Source of the DNA: Planococcus donghaensis
GTDB taxonomy: Bacteria; Bacillota; Bacilli; Bacillales_A; Planococcaceae
Length of the DNA: 64,000 nt
NCBI RefSeq assembly: GCF_001687665.2
Contig: NZ_CP016543.2
Location: 1,674,001-1,738,000 of the forward strand
Direction: 5' to 3'
In this document: positions 53,106-62,091 of the stretch, in pieces
Layout of the letters: each line of letters begins with the position of its first letter
Numbering within the stretch: position 1 is the first letter of the stretch
Notes under the pieces: model-generated
The model's input: the letters and a program-made list of their open reading frames with translations, nothing else
Told to the model about the DNA's origin: nothing
The model's database searches: none
Program-made: the position numbers and the translations under genes

Positions 53106-54578
53106 TTATTTTTTTGTGTCATTAACAAATGGTCCGTATTCGCTGCGACCATGTTGAACAGATAACCATTTTAAGGTTGTGAATTCTTCTAATACCCATT
53201 CTCCGTTAAAGCGGCCTAAACCTGAATCTTTTTCGCCACCAAACGGCATATGTGCTTCATCGTTTACTGGCTGATCGTTAACGTGAATCATACCTGTATG
53301 AATTTGATGTGCGATATTTGTGCCGCGTTCAATATTTCCAGAATGAACTGCGCCACTTAACCCAAATGGATAAGCATTTGCCATTTCAATCACTTCTTCA
53401 TCACTATCAAATGGGATCAAAATTGCTACTGGGCCGAAAATTTCATTTTTCGCAAGTGGCATATCGTTCGTCACGTCAGTTAATACAGTAGGTTCTAAAA
53501 CATTGCCATCGGCCTTACCTCCGAGACGCAATTTAGCACCTTGTTCGACAGTTTCATCAATGTCTTTAAGAATCCGATCTACTTGATCACGGTTGATTAA
53601 GGGACCGACTTGAGCGCCTTCTTCAGTAGGATTACCGAATTTCAGTCTTCCCGCTCGAGCGATAAATTGCTCTGCAAATTCTTCATATAAATCACGGTGT
53701 ACAAAAATACGGTTAATAGACATACAAATTTGACCTTGATGATAAAACTTGCCGAATAAGGCAGAATCTACCGCTTGGTCAACATTAGCATCGTCTAACA
53801 CGATAAAATTATTGTTCCCACCAAGCTCTAACGCCGTTTTCTTTAATGCGCCTCCAGCCAACTCTCCAATGTGCTTTCCTACTGGTGTAGAACCCGTAAA
53901 GGAAATCAATCGAGGAATTGGGTGGGTTACAATGTCGTCACCTATTTCTGATCCACGTCCAACTACAACATTTAATAAGCCTTTCGGCAATCCAGCTGCT
54001 TCAAAAATGCTTGCAAATAATAATCCACCCGTTACAGGTGTATCTGTTGCCGGTTTGATAACAACGGCATTACCTGTTGCGATTGCAGGGGCAATCGAAC
54101 GAATTGCCAAATGGAACGGAAAATTCCAAGGACTAATAATGCCGATAACACCAATCGAATTACGATACACACGATTTTCTTTACCCGCTTGTCGAGAAGG
54201 AAGAATTTTGCCTTCCATTCGGAAAGGGAAAGTTGTTGCTTCTTTAAGAATATTAACCGATACGCCAAATTCAGCGGTTGCTTTAAACACTGTGCTACCC
54301 GCTTCTTTAACAAGCCAATCGATAATCAATTCTTTGTTTTCTTGCATGACATCTAGTGCTTTTTCCAATACTTCTTGTTTCTTTTGTGGCAATTCTTTCG
54401 ACCATGCTACTTGTGCTTTTGCTGCTGCTTTATAAGCTTTATCTAAATCGCTTTTATCAGCAGCTTGCGTTGTAACTAGCTCTTCTCCTGTGAATGGATT
54501 GGTATTTTTCATCTGGCTATCACTAGATCCCGTAGTCCATTCACCATCTATATAAATTTTCGAATAATCGGTTTTCAT
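53106..54578 (-). CDS. Aldehyde dehydrogenase (NAD(P)-dependent)
   Basis: The 490-residue enzyme has the ALDH catalytic set: Asn152 in SPWNFPF, Glu251 in ALELGGNNN and Cys285 in GQICMS. Its nearest-looking relatives are aryl- and vanillin-type dehydrogenases such as YfmT, but the substrate is open. It follows an SDR gene by 24 bases; ALDH plus SDR could convert an alcohol to an acid. ATG 54578 follows AATGGAG. A TetR-type gene is divergent from the pair. Confidence 0.9.
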   Translation of the reverse strand: MKTDYSKIYIDGEWTTGSSDSQMKNTNPFTGEELVTTQAADKSDLDKAYKAAAKAQVAWSKELPQKKQEVLEKALDVMQENKELIIDWLVKEAGSTVFKATAEFGVSVNILKEATTFPFRMEGKILPSRQAGKENRVYRNSIGVIGIISPWNFPFHLAIRSIAPAIATGNAVVIKPATDTPVTGGLLFASIFEAAGLPKGLLNVVVGRGSEIGDDIVTHPIPRLISFTGSTPVGKHIGELAGGALKKTALELGGNNNFIVLDDANVDQAVDSALFGKFYHQGQICMSINRIFVHRDLYEEFAEQFIARAGRLKFGNPTEEGAQVGPLINRDQVDRILKDIDETVEQGAKLRLGGKADGNVLEPTVLTDVTNDMPLAKNEIFGPVAILIPFDSDEEVIEMANAYPFGLSGAVHSGNIERGTNIAHQIHTGMIHVNDQPVNDEAHMPFGGEKDSGLGRFNGEWVLEEFTTLKWLSVQHGRSEYGPFVNDTKK

Positions 54579-54602
54579 CTAATCGACTCCATTCTTCATA
54601 GT

Positions 54603-55334
54603 TTAAGGTTGTTGTCTTGGACGAATTAAAATCTCATTAACATCTACGTACGATGGCTGCTCTACTGCATATGAAATTGCATTCGCAATATCTTGAGCTT
54701 GAAGCATCGTCATCTTGCCGCCTTCTTTAAAGCTATTTAATACATCTTCATCGGTAATGGTATTTGTCAGTTCTGTCTCTACTGCTCCTGGGGACACAAT
54801 GGTCACGCGGATTTCGTTTGCTGGGTCAATTTCTTGACGCAAGCCTTCCGAAATGGCACGAACTGCATATTTTGTACCACTGTATACAGCACTTCCTTTA
54901 AAGACTTGGTGACCTGCTACCGAAGATACGTTAAGAATATGACCAAATTTCTGCTTTTCCATTATTGGTAAAACAGCAGCGATTCCATAAAGAACCCCTT
55001 TTATATTCACATCAACCATCTGATCCCATTCATCTATTTTTAACTTATTCATAAATGACAATGGCATTAAACCTGCATTATTTACTAAAACATCAATACT
55101 ACCGTTTTTTTCTAATGCTGCTTCTGCAAGAGACTTCATTTCATCTGCAGACGTTACATCCGTCACTTTGTATTGTGCTGAACCGCCAGCATCTTCGATT
55201 TCTTTTTTCAGTTCCACTAAACGGTCTTGTCGTCTTGCAGCTAGCACGACGTGATACCCTTTTGCAGCTAGCTCTTTTGCTGTGGCTTGGCCAATTCCAC
55301 TACTGGCTCCCGTAATAATTGCTGTTTTTGTCAT
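54603..55334 (-). CDS. SDR-family oxidoreductase
   Basis: The 243-residue Rossmann enzyme has TGASSGIGQATA, NNAG, NVSSVAGHQ and YSGTK (catalytic Tyr/Lys). It resembles YdfG-type 3-hydroxy-acid or aldehyde reductases using NADP. ATG 55334 follows GGAG. It heads the SDR-ALDH unit, divergent from the TetR gene, whose product probably controls both. Confidence 0.9.
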   Translation of the reverse strand: MTKTAIITGASSGIGQATAKELAAKGYHVVLAARRQDRLVELKKEIEDAGGSAQYKVTDVTSADEMKSLAEAALEKNGSIDVLVNNAGLMPLSFMNKLKIDEWDQMVDVNIKGVLYGIAAVLPIMEKQKFGHILNVSSVAGHQVFKGSAVYSGTKYAVRAISEGLRQEIDPANEIRVTIVSPGAVETELTNTITDEDVLNSFKEGGKMTMLQAQDIANAISYAVEQPSYVDVNEILIRPRQQP

Positions 55335-55375
55335 TCAAGCTCCACTCCATTTCAATTTTTTAGGTATGTGATCCA

Positions 55376-55389
55376 AAATGGATCCATTT
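55376..55389. promoter_or_regulatory. 14-bp palindrome, candidate TetR-family operator
   Basis: AAATGGATCCATTT is a perfect palindrome between the SDR start and the TetR gene. Its placement and symmetry fit a dimer-binding operator. Confidence 0.45.
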
Positions 55390-55505
55390 ATTAAATACGT
55401 CTTACCTATTTACCCAGTACCTTGTTGATTAAACAATAGAGTGAAAATGTGCATTTTTCTCAAGTTTTCTTATGTTATAATTTATATAAAATGGAGGTGT
55501 TTTAG

Positions 55506-56195
55506 ATGCGGAAAATTTCACCTGAAGAGCGTCAAATTATGCGGCGATCTTATGCAGAAAAAATAATGGATACTGTGCGTAAAAAAGGATTTATCTCATT
55601 AACAATTCAAGATTTGGCACGTTTAATGGGTATTAGCCGTGCATCGCTGTATAATTTTTTCGCATCTAAAGAAGACATCATCCAAGAAGTAACGGAAATT
55701 TATATTGACTATTTAACAAGATCTAATGAATTTATAAACAATCCACGCTATCCATACATTCGGCGTTTGCCAGCTGTATTTGAACAATCCGTTTTCTCAA
55801 CTGTGTATGCTTCAGAAATTTATTTGAATGAGTTAAAAATAACCTGTCCAATTTATTACGAAAAACAAATACATGTAGTAAATGAGCGATTAGCCATCCT
55901 TTATTCATTTTATGAAAATGGCATAAGTGATGGTGATTTCAACCCCCTCCATCCATCTTTAATTATTGAGCAAGATGAAGCTGCTTTGCATAAGATTCTA
56001 AATTCCTCATTTTTGATTGATCAGGGAATTACCCTAGAAGACGCGATGTATGGCTATTATGAAATGATGAAATATCGGAGTTTTACGCCTACTGCTTTAA
56101 TACCAGGAAAAGATGAATATATAGATAAAGCGGTGAAAGTTATTATGAACCAATTAGGTAAAAGCAGCGACCTCCTCACACCCGCTGATAATTAA
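55506..56195 (+). CDS. TetR/AcrR-family transcriptional regulator
   Basis: The 229-residue protein has the TetR helix-turn-helix (FISLTIQDLARLMGISRASLYNFFASKEDI) and a helical ligand domain. ATG 55506 follows GGAGG. It is divergent from the SDR-ALDH genes with a 14-bp palindrome between, so it is probably their repressor. The ligand could be an aldehyde. Confidence 0.9.
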   Translation: MRKISPEERQIMRRSYAEKIMDTVRKKGFISLTIQDLARLMGISRASLYNFFASKEDIIQEVTEIYIDYLTRSNEFINNPRYPYIRRLPAVFEQSVFSTVYASEIYLNELKITCPIYYEKQIHVVNERLAILYSFYENGISDGDFNPLHPSLIIEQDEAALHKILNSSFLIDQGITLEDAMYGYYEMMKYRSFTPTALIPGKDEYIDKAVKVIMNQLGKSSDLLTPADN

Positions 56196-56238
56196 AAAAC
56201 TAGTTTTCTAACTAAAATCTCAACTTAACAACACCTAT

Positions 56239-56275
56239 TAAAAAACGTTGTCGCAATACACGACAACGTTTTTTA
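56239..56275 (+). terminator. Terminator of the TetR-family gene
   Basis: AAAAAACGTTGTCG and CGACAACGTTTTTT form a perfect 14-bp stem. Confidence 0.9.
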
Positions 56276-56426
56276 TCAAATGTGAGTATAAAAGTTTGGT
56301 TTTTTCAATAGATGGGAATAGAATTGAAAAAGAATAGAGATTACACCAATCTTTAAAATAATAGTTTAATAATTCTGACAAAAAGAATATACTAGAATAC
56401 AACCCCGAGAAAAGGAGATGGTCAAA

Positions 56427-56624
56427 ATGAACCTAGATTCAATAAGAGGCTCGAGCATGATTGTAAAGATGGCACGTGCATTAGTGGAGGACGGTTGGTT
56501 GTTTACCCCTAATGAATTCGACGTCATCGTAAAAGCGGAACATAAGGAAACAGGCGAAGCCATCTCTTTTAACTCTATCGGCAACTTAAAAAGATGGATG
56601 TATGAAAAAGCACTTAGTTATTAA
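56427..56624 (+). CDS. Small hypothetical protein
   Basis: A 65-residue protein with an amphipathic mix (IVKMARALVEDGWLFTPNEFDVIVKAE) and no membrane helix. ATG 56427 lies nine bases past AAAGGAG; the ATG at 56418 adjoins the site. It is followed by a strong terminator, so it is probably real. I do not recognise it. Confidence 0.65.
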   Translation: MNLDSIRGSSMIVKMARALVEDGWLFTPNEFDVIVKAEHKETGEAISFNSIGNLKRWMYEKALSY

Positions 56625-56638
56625 ATCGAATGAACAGT

Positions 56639-56677
56639 AAAAATCCTCGTTTGCCTAATAGGCAAACGAGGATTTTT
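56639..56677. terminator. Bidirectional terminator between two small genes
   Basis: AAAAATCCTCGTTTGCC pairs with its exact complement around a 5-base loop, with A and T tracts on both sides. Confidence 0.92.
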
Positions 56678-56683
56678 ACTGCT

Positions 56684-56800
56684 TTACAACATTTCCGACT
56701 TCTTACATAACTCTGCTTTAATGCCCTGCTTTTTCAGATTTTCTACGATTTCTTTAGCTGTTTGGATTTTTCCGATTGTACCACATATGGTTCCACTCAT
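56684..56800 (-). CDS. Very small protein, 38 aa, hypothetical
   Basis: On the minus strand GGAGG lies nine bases before ATG 56800. The frame codes 38 residues, MSGTICGTIGKIQTAKEI continuing VENLKKQGIKAEL and CKKSEML, with two cysteines (6 and 32) and an amphipathic Lys-rich helix. The stop lies next to the perfect terminator. Nothing like it comes to mind; coding is supported by the ribosome site, the helix-like composition and the terminator. Confidence 0.6.
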   Translation of the reverse strand: MSGTICGTIGKIQTAKEIVENLKKQGIKAELCKKSEML

Positions 56801-56938
56801 CTTCATCATCCTCCAGAAACTTTTATAGTCACAGTATACAGAGTAAATGTGAACAAACTATTACCAAATCGAATTATCTGAAAAAGATTGGCTTTAATTA
56901 AAGCAGGTCGATGTCGTTCTTAAAAAAATATACTAGAC

Positions 56939-57376
56939 TCAACCTACATCGCTAAACAAATCCATTATCTCTTCTTCCGTCCGAGCATTGAGGATCTTCT
57001 CAATATTTTCTTCATCGGAGCAAACGATTGCGATATTCGAAAGAATGTCTAAGTGTTCATTGTTTTTGCCCGCAATGCCGATTAAAATTTTTGCTATGTT
57101 GCCTCCACCAAAGTCAACCCCTTCTGGTACTGTGACAACTGATATACCTGTCTGCAATACATTAGCTTTAGCGTCTTCTGTACCATGTGGAATTGCTAAG
57201 CTGTTCCCCATAAAAGTTGAGGCCATTTCTTCTCGTTCGAGCATCTTATCAATATAGCCTGCATCTACATAACCATTAGCTACTAAGATTCCCCCTGTAA
57301 ATCGAATGCCTTCTTCCATTGTAGCGATTGAAACATTTAATTTAATGTTTTCACGGTCTAAGACTGCTTTTGCCAA
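56939..57376 (-). CDS. mtlF: PTS mannitol-type enzyme IIA
   Basis: The 145-residue IIA-fructose/mannitol protein has the active-site GNSLAIPHGTEDAK with phospho-His. It passes phosphate from HPr to the IIB domain of MtlA. TTG 57376 follows AGGGGGG. It is 38 bases downstream of mtlA, so the two are co-transcribed. No mtlR or mtlD follows; small gene 56684 is next. Confidence 0.92.
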   Translation of the reverse strand: MAKAVLDRENIKLNVSIATMEEGIRFTGGILVANGYVDAGYIDKMLEREEMASTFMGNSLAIPHGTEDAKANVLQTGISVVTVPEGVDFGGGNIAKILIGIAGKNNEHLDILSNIAIVCSDEENIEKILNARTEEEIMDLFSDVG

Positions 57377-57413
57377 TTTGATCCCCCCTCTTAAAAATTT
57401 CTCGTTTCAGCAT

Positions 57414-58874
57414 TTATTTTTTTAGACGCTGTGTCAATTTATCGTATTCCGGACTATTCATGAAATTTTCTACTGAAATATGTTCTGCTTGTGGCAGTTT
57501 TTCTTTTGCCCGTGGAGTTAAATCTTTGTGAGTGACTACAATATCAGCGTCTTCCGGTAACTGACTTATAGCGGTATTGGTAACCGGAATATCAATATTT
57601 TCTTTTTTAAATTTGTTTTTCAGTATGGATGCTCCCATAGCACTTGAACCCATTCCCGCATCACAAGCGAAAACGACACGACGCACATCTTCAGTGGCTT
57701 TCACACCAGGAGTTGATGTTACTGCTCCTGCTTCGTGCAACACATCACCATCAGAAGTAGTTGCCGCCCCTGGAGTTAAAAATTCACTAGCAGAGCTTTT
57801 TTTACCTTTCATTTCTTCCATTTTGCCAGTTGCTACTGTTAAATCTTCTTCGACGTCTTTTGTTGTTTTTAAAATAATCGATGCAATGGTGAAAGAAACA
57901 GCTGCAGCAACTGCAACGCCAAGAACCACGCCTACATAGTTTCCTTGTGGGGTTAGCGCGAGCAAGGCAAAAATACTACCAGGAGCTGGTGTTGCAACTA
58001 GTCCTGCATCAAGTAAAACGAAAGTGAACACTCCACTCATCCCACCACCGATAACCGCTAATACTAATAACGGTTTCATCAAAACGAACGGGAAGTAAAT
58101 TTCATGAATACCACCGAGAAATTGAATGATGATTGCACCCGGTGCAGAGCTTTTAGAAATACCTTTACCAAAAACAGTAAAGGCTAATAAAATCCCTAGC
58201 CCAGGTCCAGGATTTGTTTCCAGCAAGAACAAAATGGATTTTCCAGCAGTTGCTGCTTGCTCTACACCAAGCGGGCTTAAAAATCCATGGTTAATCGCAT
58301 TATTAAGGAACAGTATTTTTGCTGGTTCGATAACAATACTGGCTAACGGTAATAGTCCATTATTGACTGTGAATTCTACTCCATTTGCTAAGCTGTTGAC
58401 CAACGAATTTACAATGGGACCAATACCAAGAACTGCAATACCGGCCAATGTTGCGCCTAATATCCCAGCAGAAAAAGTGTTATAAAGCATTTCAAATCCA
58501 GCACGTATTTTATCTAAAAAGAGCTGGTCAATTTTTTTCATAAGATATCCAGCGAGAGGTCCCATAATCATGGCACCGAGGAACATAGGAATATCAGATC
58601 CAACGATGACCCCCATTGTAGCCGTTGCTCCAAGAACACCGCCACGAAAATCATAAACAAGTCGTCCACCGGTAAAACCGATTAGTAATGGTAGTAGATA
58701 AATAATCATCGGCCCAACAAGTGCAGCGAGCGGTTCGTAAGGCAACCAACCAGCAGGAATAAATAGTGCAGTGATAAGACCCCAGGCAATAAATGCGCCA
58801 ATGTTTGGCATGATCATGCCACTTAAATGACTTCCAAATCGTTGAATTCGTGCACGATTTCTACCTTCAGCCAT
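57414..58874 (-). CDS. mtlA: PTS mannitol transporter IICB
   Basis: The 486-residue protein has the IIC-MtlA membrane domain (about 1-345; GAFIAWGLITALF and the GGIHEIYFPFVLMKP loop) and a C-terminal IIB with active Cys in RRVVFACDAGMGSSAMGASI (about 404). It imports mannitol as mannitol-1-phosphate. IIA is the separate mtlF. ATG 58874 follows AGAGGG. A mannitol-1-phosphate dehydrogenase (mtlD) is not in the window. Confidence 0.95.
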   Translation of the reverse strand: MAEGRNRARIQRFGSHLSGMIMPNIGAFIAWGLITALFIPAGWLPYEPLAALVGPMIIYLLPLLIGFTGGRLVYDFRGGVLGATATMGVIVGSDIPMFLGAMIMGPLAGYLMKKIDQLFLDKIRAGFEMLYNTFSAGILGATLAGIAVLGIGPIVNSLVNSLANGVEFTVNNGLLPLASIVIEPAKILFLNNAINHGFLSPLGVEQAATAGKSILFLLETNPGPGLGILLAFTVFGKGISKSSAPGAIIIQFLGGIHEIYFPFVLMKPLLVLAVIGGGMSGVFTFVLLDAGLVATPAPGSIFALLALTPQGNYVGVVLGVAVAAAVSFTIASIILKTTKDVEEDLTVATGKMEEMKGKKSSASEFLTPGAATTSDGDVLHEAGAVTSTPGVKATEDVRRVVFACDAGMGSSAMGASILKNKFKKENIDIPVTNTAISQLPEDADIVVTHKDLTPRAKEKLPQAEHISVENFMNSPEYDKLTQRLKK

Positions 58875-59216
58875 ATAAATCCCTCTTTTCCAAAATTTAT
58901 TATATGGAACAATAAGACAAGTACAGAGGTTTCTTATTCAAACGATAACTTTAAAGCTAATGTTCACTACAGTTAATAAACACGCAAAAATTCCATTTAT
59001 TTGAACTTTAATACGAATAGATTGCTTTTTCACCTCTTTTCGGACTATGCTAATGAGCTTTGCAGAAACCCCTTCATTAAAATAATATCACATTATTAGT
59101 GGGATATCTTCTTTTTATCTGAATAATCAGTCTTTTTGTATTAAATTATTTTCTCAGGAAAATAAAGTAGGGTGTGATCAACTAATGTTAGTAAATTATT
59201 CGTCATAAGTTCGACT
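58875..59216. other. Intergenic stretch upstream of mtlA
   Basis: The 342 AT-rich bases must hold the mtl promoter. No clear cre, MtlR site or hairpin is visible to me. Confidence 0.5.
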
Positions 59217-59708
59217 TTACATTTTCAACATTCGAATTACAAAAAATAGGATACTTCCAAATATCACCGTTAAAAATATGGGACCAAAAGCTGCTCCTAA
59301 CCCTACTGCTGCCCCACTAGCTATACGAACACTTTGAAATATTATAAAACTAAACAACAAGATGATTTCGTTTTTTAATACGTTCACCATCAATCTTCCA
59401 TTTTTATATTGAGCCTCTTTGTTTTTTTCCGTAAGGTTCAAATAGTTATACAAATGTGGATATTTTTCAAGTATGGTTAATCCTAACCATACGATTGTTC
59501 CTATTAACGGTAAAAGAAGTAGCTCTACTTTATTGCCTAAGCGATCGACTCTCCCTGTTTCATCGAAATGAACTGGTACTTTTTCCGGTAATGTTTCTAA
59601 CTGGAAAACTAAAAATATAATTGCGAAAATAAAAGACAACAAAGAAATTGCGTTCAAAAATGTTTCATAAAGTGATTGTGTAACAGGTTTTTTTTGCTGT
59701 TTAACCAC
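59217..59708 (-). CDS. DUF1648/SdpI-like membrane protein
   Basis: The 163-residue protein has four or so hydrophobic segments and the DUF1648 core LPEKVPVHFDETGRVDRLGNK, where loop residues PxHF(D/N)xxG are typical. Such proteins accompany SdpI immunity proteins and transporters; function is unknown. Start GTG 59708 lies eight bases after AAGGAGG. No toxin gene is adjacent. Confidence 0.78.
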   Translation of the reverse strand: MVKQQKKPVTQSLYETFLNAISLLSFIFAIIFLVFQLETLPEKVPVHFDETGRVDRLGNKVELLLLPLIGTIVWLGLTILEKYPHLYNYLNLTEKNKEAQYKNGRLMVNVLKNEIILLFSFIIFQSVRIASGAAVGLGAAFGPIFLTVIFGSILFFVIRMLKM

Positions 59709-59890
59709 CTACTCCACCTCCTTCTAAATTGTCTCCTCACATAATTGAAGTTCGCCCTCTTCATTACCATCCTCATCCATGTTAGTAAAATTATTTACAT
59801 TTTTTTGAACTTCAACCCTCTTATTCCATCAAACTTGTACTATACTAAGTAAAAAGTAATGATTTTCGAATAGATCAGGAGGGTATTAAA

Positions 59891-60577
59891 ATGTTCAAAA
59901 AAATTTTGAGTAAATTTGTCGTTTCCTCAACTGTTCAATCCCCCAACAAATCAGTAAAAAAAATTGATACGGACAAAATATTCTTATTTGAACCTAACCA
60001 ACGAGAGTTAGATTATATTATACAACTTCCAACACTTACTGGAAAAGCACCTGGCTATGTGTATTTTGTACAAGAATATATGACCGGCTCTTTTAAAATT
60101 GGCAAAACTAAGCATATTGACAGACGAATGAATGTTTTTAACGTAAAGCTTCCTTTTGAGAACAAACTAATTTTCCTGATTAAATCTGCTGATCATCATC
60201 AAACAGAACTTGCTTTTCATGAATATTATTCAACTAAACGCCTTGAAGGCGAATGGTTTAACTTGACGCGCGAAGATCTTGCATGGATAAAAAATGGCCA
60301 CTACACGGATAAAATCCACAAAACGATAAACTCTCCCTTAGAAGTAACAAAGCAACTTACAGCTAACAAAGCAAAGACGGAAGAAAAACCGTTAACTCTA
60401 AAACAAATAGAGTTTGCCAAAACCTTGATAGTAAAACTTGAACAAGAATATGAACTCAATGCTTCTTATTCTAAATGGACGCAAAAAGACTTGAATCGCT
60501 TGAGTGGTTATTTCAGATTCAAAAACTACAGTGCTTTAAAAAATTTGGTAGAAAGTGGCCACCTAATAAAAAAATAA
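59891..60577 (+). CDS. T5orf172/MUG113-type GIY-YIG-superfamily protein
   Basis: This 228-residue protein has the T5orf172 core: GYVYFVQEYMTGSFKIGKT, then DRRMN, ELAFHEYY and RLEGEWFNL, a shrunken GIY-YIG nuclease relative where GYVYFV-FKIG replaces GIYxIYxGxT. Nuclease activity is uncertain. The C-terminal 80 residues are charged and helical, perhaps a DNA-binding or partner domain. ATG 59891 follows AGGAGG. It stands alone. Confidence 0.82.
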   Translation: MFKKILSKFVVSSTVQSPNKSVKKIDTDKIFLFEPNQRELDYIIQLPTLTGKAPGYVYFVQEYMTGSFKIGKTKHIDRRMNVFNVKLPFENKLIFLIKSADHHQTELAFHEYYSTKRLEGEWFNLTREDLAWIKNGHYTDKIHKTINSPLEVTKQLTANKAKTEEKPLTLKQIEFAKTLIVKLEQEYELNASYSKWTQKDLNRLSGYFRFKNYSALKNLVESGHLIKK

Positions 60578-60738
60578 GTTTCCCGCGTCTATATTATCTT
60601 TTTTTCTAATCTTCTTTTCAGACACTACCGATCTATTGCGTTACTTATCGACTCCCCTAGAGGAAGCTATTGTTTTTCGTTATACTGATGATAGATACCA
60701 CTAATGAAGGTCAGCATAATCGCAAAAGGAGCTACTTT

Positions 60739-61971
60739 ATGGAAGACATACCACCTAAAAATCCATTTAAAAAACCATTTTCGGACTTGAAAGAACTTGT
60801 TGACAGCATTCAAGAACATTTGGAATGCCCTGCAACTATAGAAGACACCAATCATCGCTTAAATGCTTATAGCTCTCATGGAATTGATGCTGATCCTGCA
60901 CGTATCGGTACGATCATTTCTCAACGTGTACCCGAAAAAGTTATTAACCGTCTTTGGAAAGAAGGCATAATCCCAAAATTAATGCGGTCAGATAGCGCTT
61001 TACGCATTCCGCATATTGAAGATATTGGACTTCGTGACCGTGTAGCGATTGCCATCAAAAAACATACGGAAATTTTGGGTTATATTTGGGTAGTCGAAGG
61101 CACAAAAAAGTTAACGGATATACAGTTAGAACAGCTAAAAGATGCAGCAATTGTGGCGATTCCTTTAATGGCTAAGATTCAACAAAATCGGAAACGGAAA
61201 GAAGAAAACTATCAAGATTTCCTGTGGCAACTTTTAACAGGTCAGTTTAAAAATCGAGATGAAATTTATGAACAAGTTCACGATCTTCATCTCAAAATAC
61301 CAAGTCACTTTACTGTACTGGTGTTCAAATTTGAACAAGATATTTCACAGATGATGGAAGAGCAAATTTCCTATTTGATTACAACAAGCCAAAAAATCAC
61401 CAATCATTTTCTTGTAGTGATGGACAATGAGCTGATCTTAATCGCCTCTCCCCATCCCACTCAATCTGATGCTACAGCTTTTGACAGTTTTATCACATAC
61501 TTTACTTCTGAAATAGCCAATCGTTTCTCGATTTTAGGGGTAACAGGAAGTTCTGGTACAGGATATAGTGATTTTAGTAAAGCCAAGACAAGTTATCAAG
61601 AGGCGCAAAAAGTGCTTGACCTGAAAAAAACGTTTCCAGAAGAGCTTGAAAATGTTTTTCATTATAGTCGGCTTGGGGCATTTTTGTATATCGACCTTAT
61701 TCAACAACAATTGCCTACCGAACATCCAGCAATTAGCAAAATTAGAGCTTATGACAAACAGCACAAATCGAATTTTTTAAAGACATTAGAAGTCTTTATT
61801 CAACAAGACAGCAACATGAACGATGCAGCGAAGAAGTTGTTTGTCCATACCAATACTTTGCATTATCGCATGAAACGTATTGCTGAAATTGGTGGGATTG
61901 ATTTGACGAATGTAAATGAAAAACTAGGAATTTACCTTGATTTAATGTCCCAAAAAATGACGAAAAAATAG
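60739..61971 (+). CDS. adeR: PucR-family activator of alanine dehydrogenase
   Basis: The 410-residue protein has a poorly conserved N-domain, a middle GGDEF-like region, and the PucR C-terminal helix-turn-helix (NDAAKKLFVHTNTLHYRMKRIAEI). It lies directly upstream of ald on the same strand, as AdeR does in B. subtilis, where it activates ald for alanine use. ATG 60739 is seven bases after AAAAGGAG; the frame starting at 60670 is longer but has no site. A 22-bp palindrome follows the stop and is its likely operator. Confidence 0.9.
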   Translation: MEDIPPKNPFKKPFSDLKELVDSIQEHLECPATIEDTNHRLNAYSSHGIDADPARIGTIISQRVPEKVINRLWKEGIIPKLMRSDSALRIPHIEDIGLRDRVAIAIKKHTEILGYIWVVEGTKKLTDIQLEQLKDAAIVAIPLMAKIQQNRKRKEENYQDFLWQLLTGQFKNRDEIYEQVHDLHLKIPSHFTVLVFKFEQDISQMMEEQISYLITTSQKITNHFLVVMDNELILIASPHPTQSDATAFDSFITYFTSEIANRFSILGVTGSSGTGYSDFSKAKTSYQEAQKVLDLKKTFPEELENVFHYSRLGAFLYIDLIQQQLPTEHPAISKIRAYDKQHKSNFLKTLEVFIQQDSNMNDAAKKLFVHTNTLHYRMKRIAEIGGIDLTNVNEKLGIYLDLMSQKMTKK

Positions 61972-61972
61972 C

Positions 61973-61994
61973 CTTTTGTGAAATTTCACAAAAG
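61973..61994. promoter_or_regulatory. Perfect 22-bp palindrome, probable AdeR operator for ald
   Basis: Half-site CTTTTGTGAAA is followed at once by its exact complement. It starts just past the adeR stop, about 70 bases upstream of the presumed ald transcription start. A weak -35 and a TATACT -10 (62046-62051) suit activator dependence. Confidence 0.6.
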
Positions 61995-62091
61995 AAATGC
62001 TCATCTTTCTTCTTTCTACCCAATGCGGTCTAGTAGGCTTTCCGTTATACTTATGGATATCTTCACCATTCGTTTTAAGGGGGAAACATCA

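Noticed and set aside
53749..54435. 228-codon frame opposite the aldehyde dehydrogenase
   Set aside because: It is the mirror of a strongly conserved ALDH gene and has no start signal.
61978..62091. Longer N-terminus for alanine dehydrogenase
   Set aside because: The family begins MxIGxPKExK, which is at ATG 62092, and the upstream part covers the palindrome.
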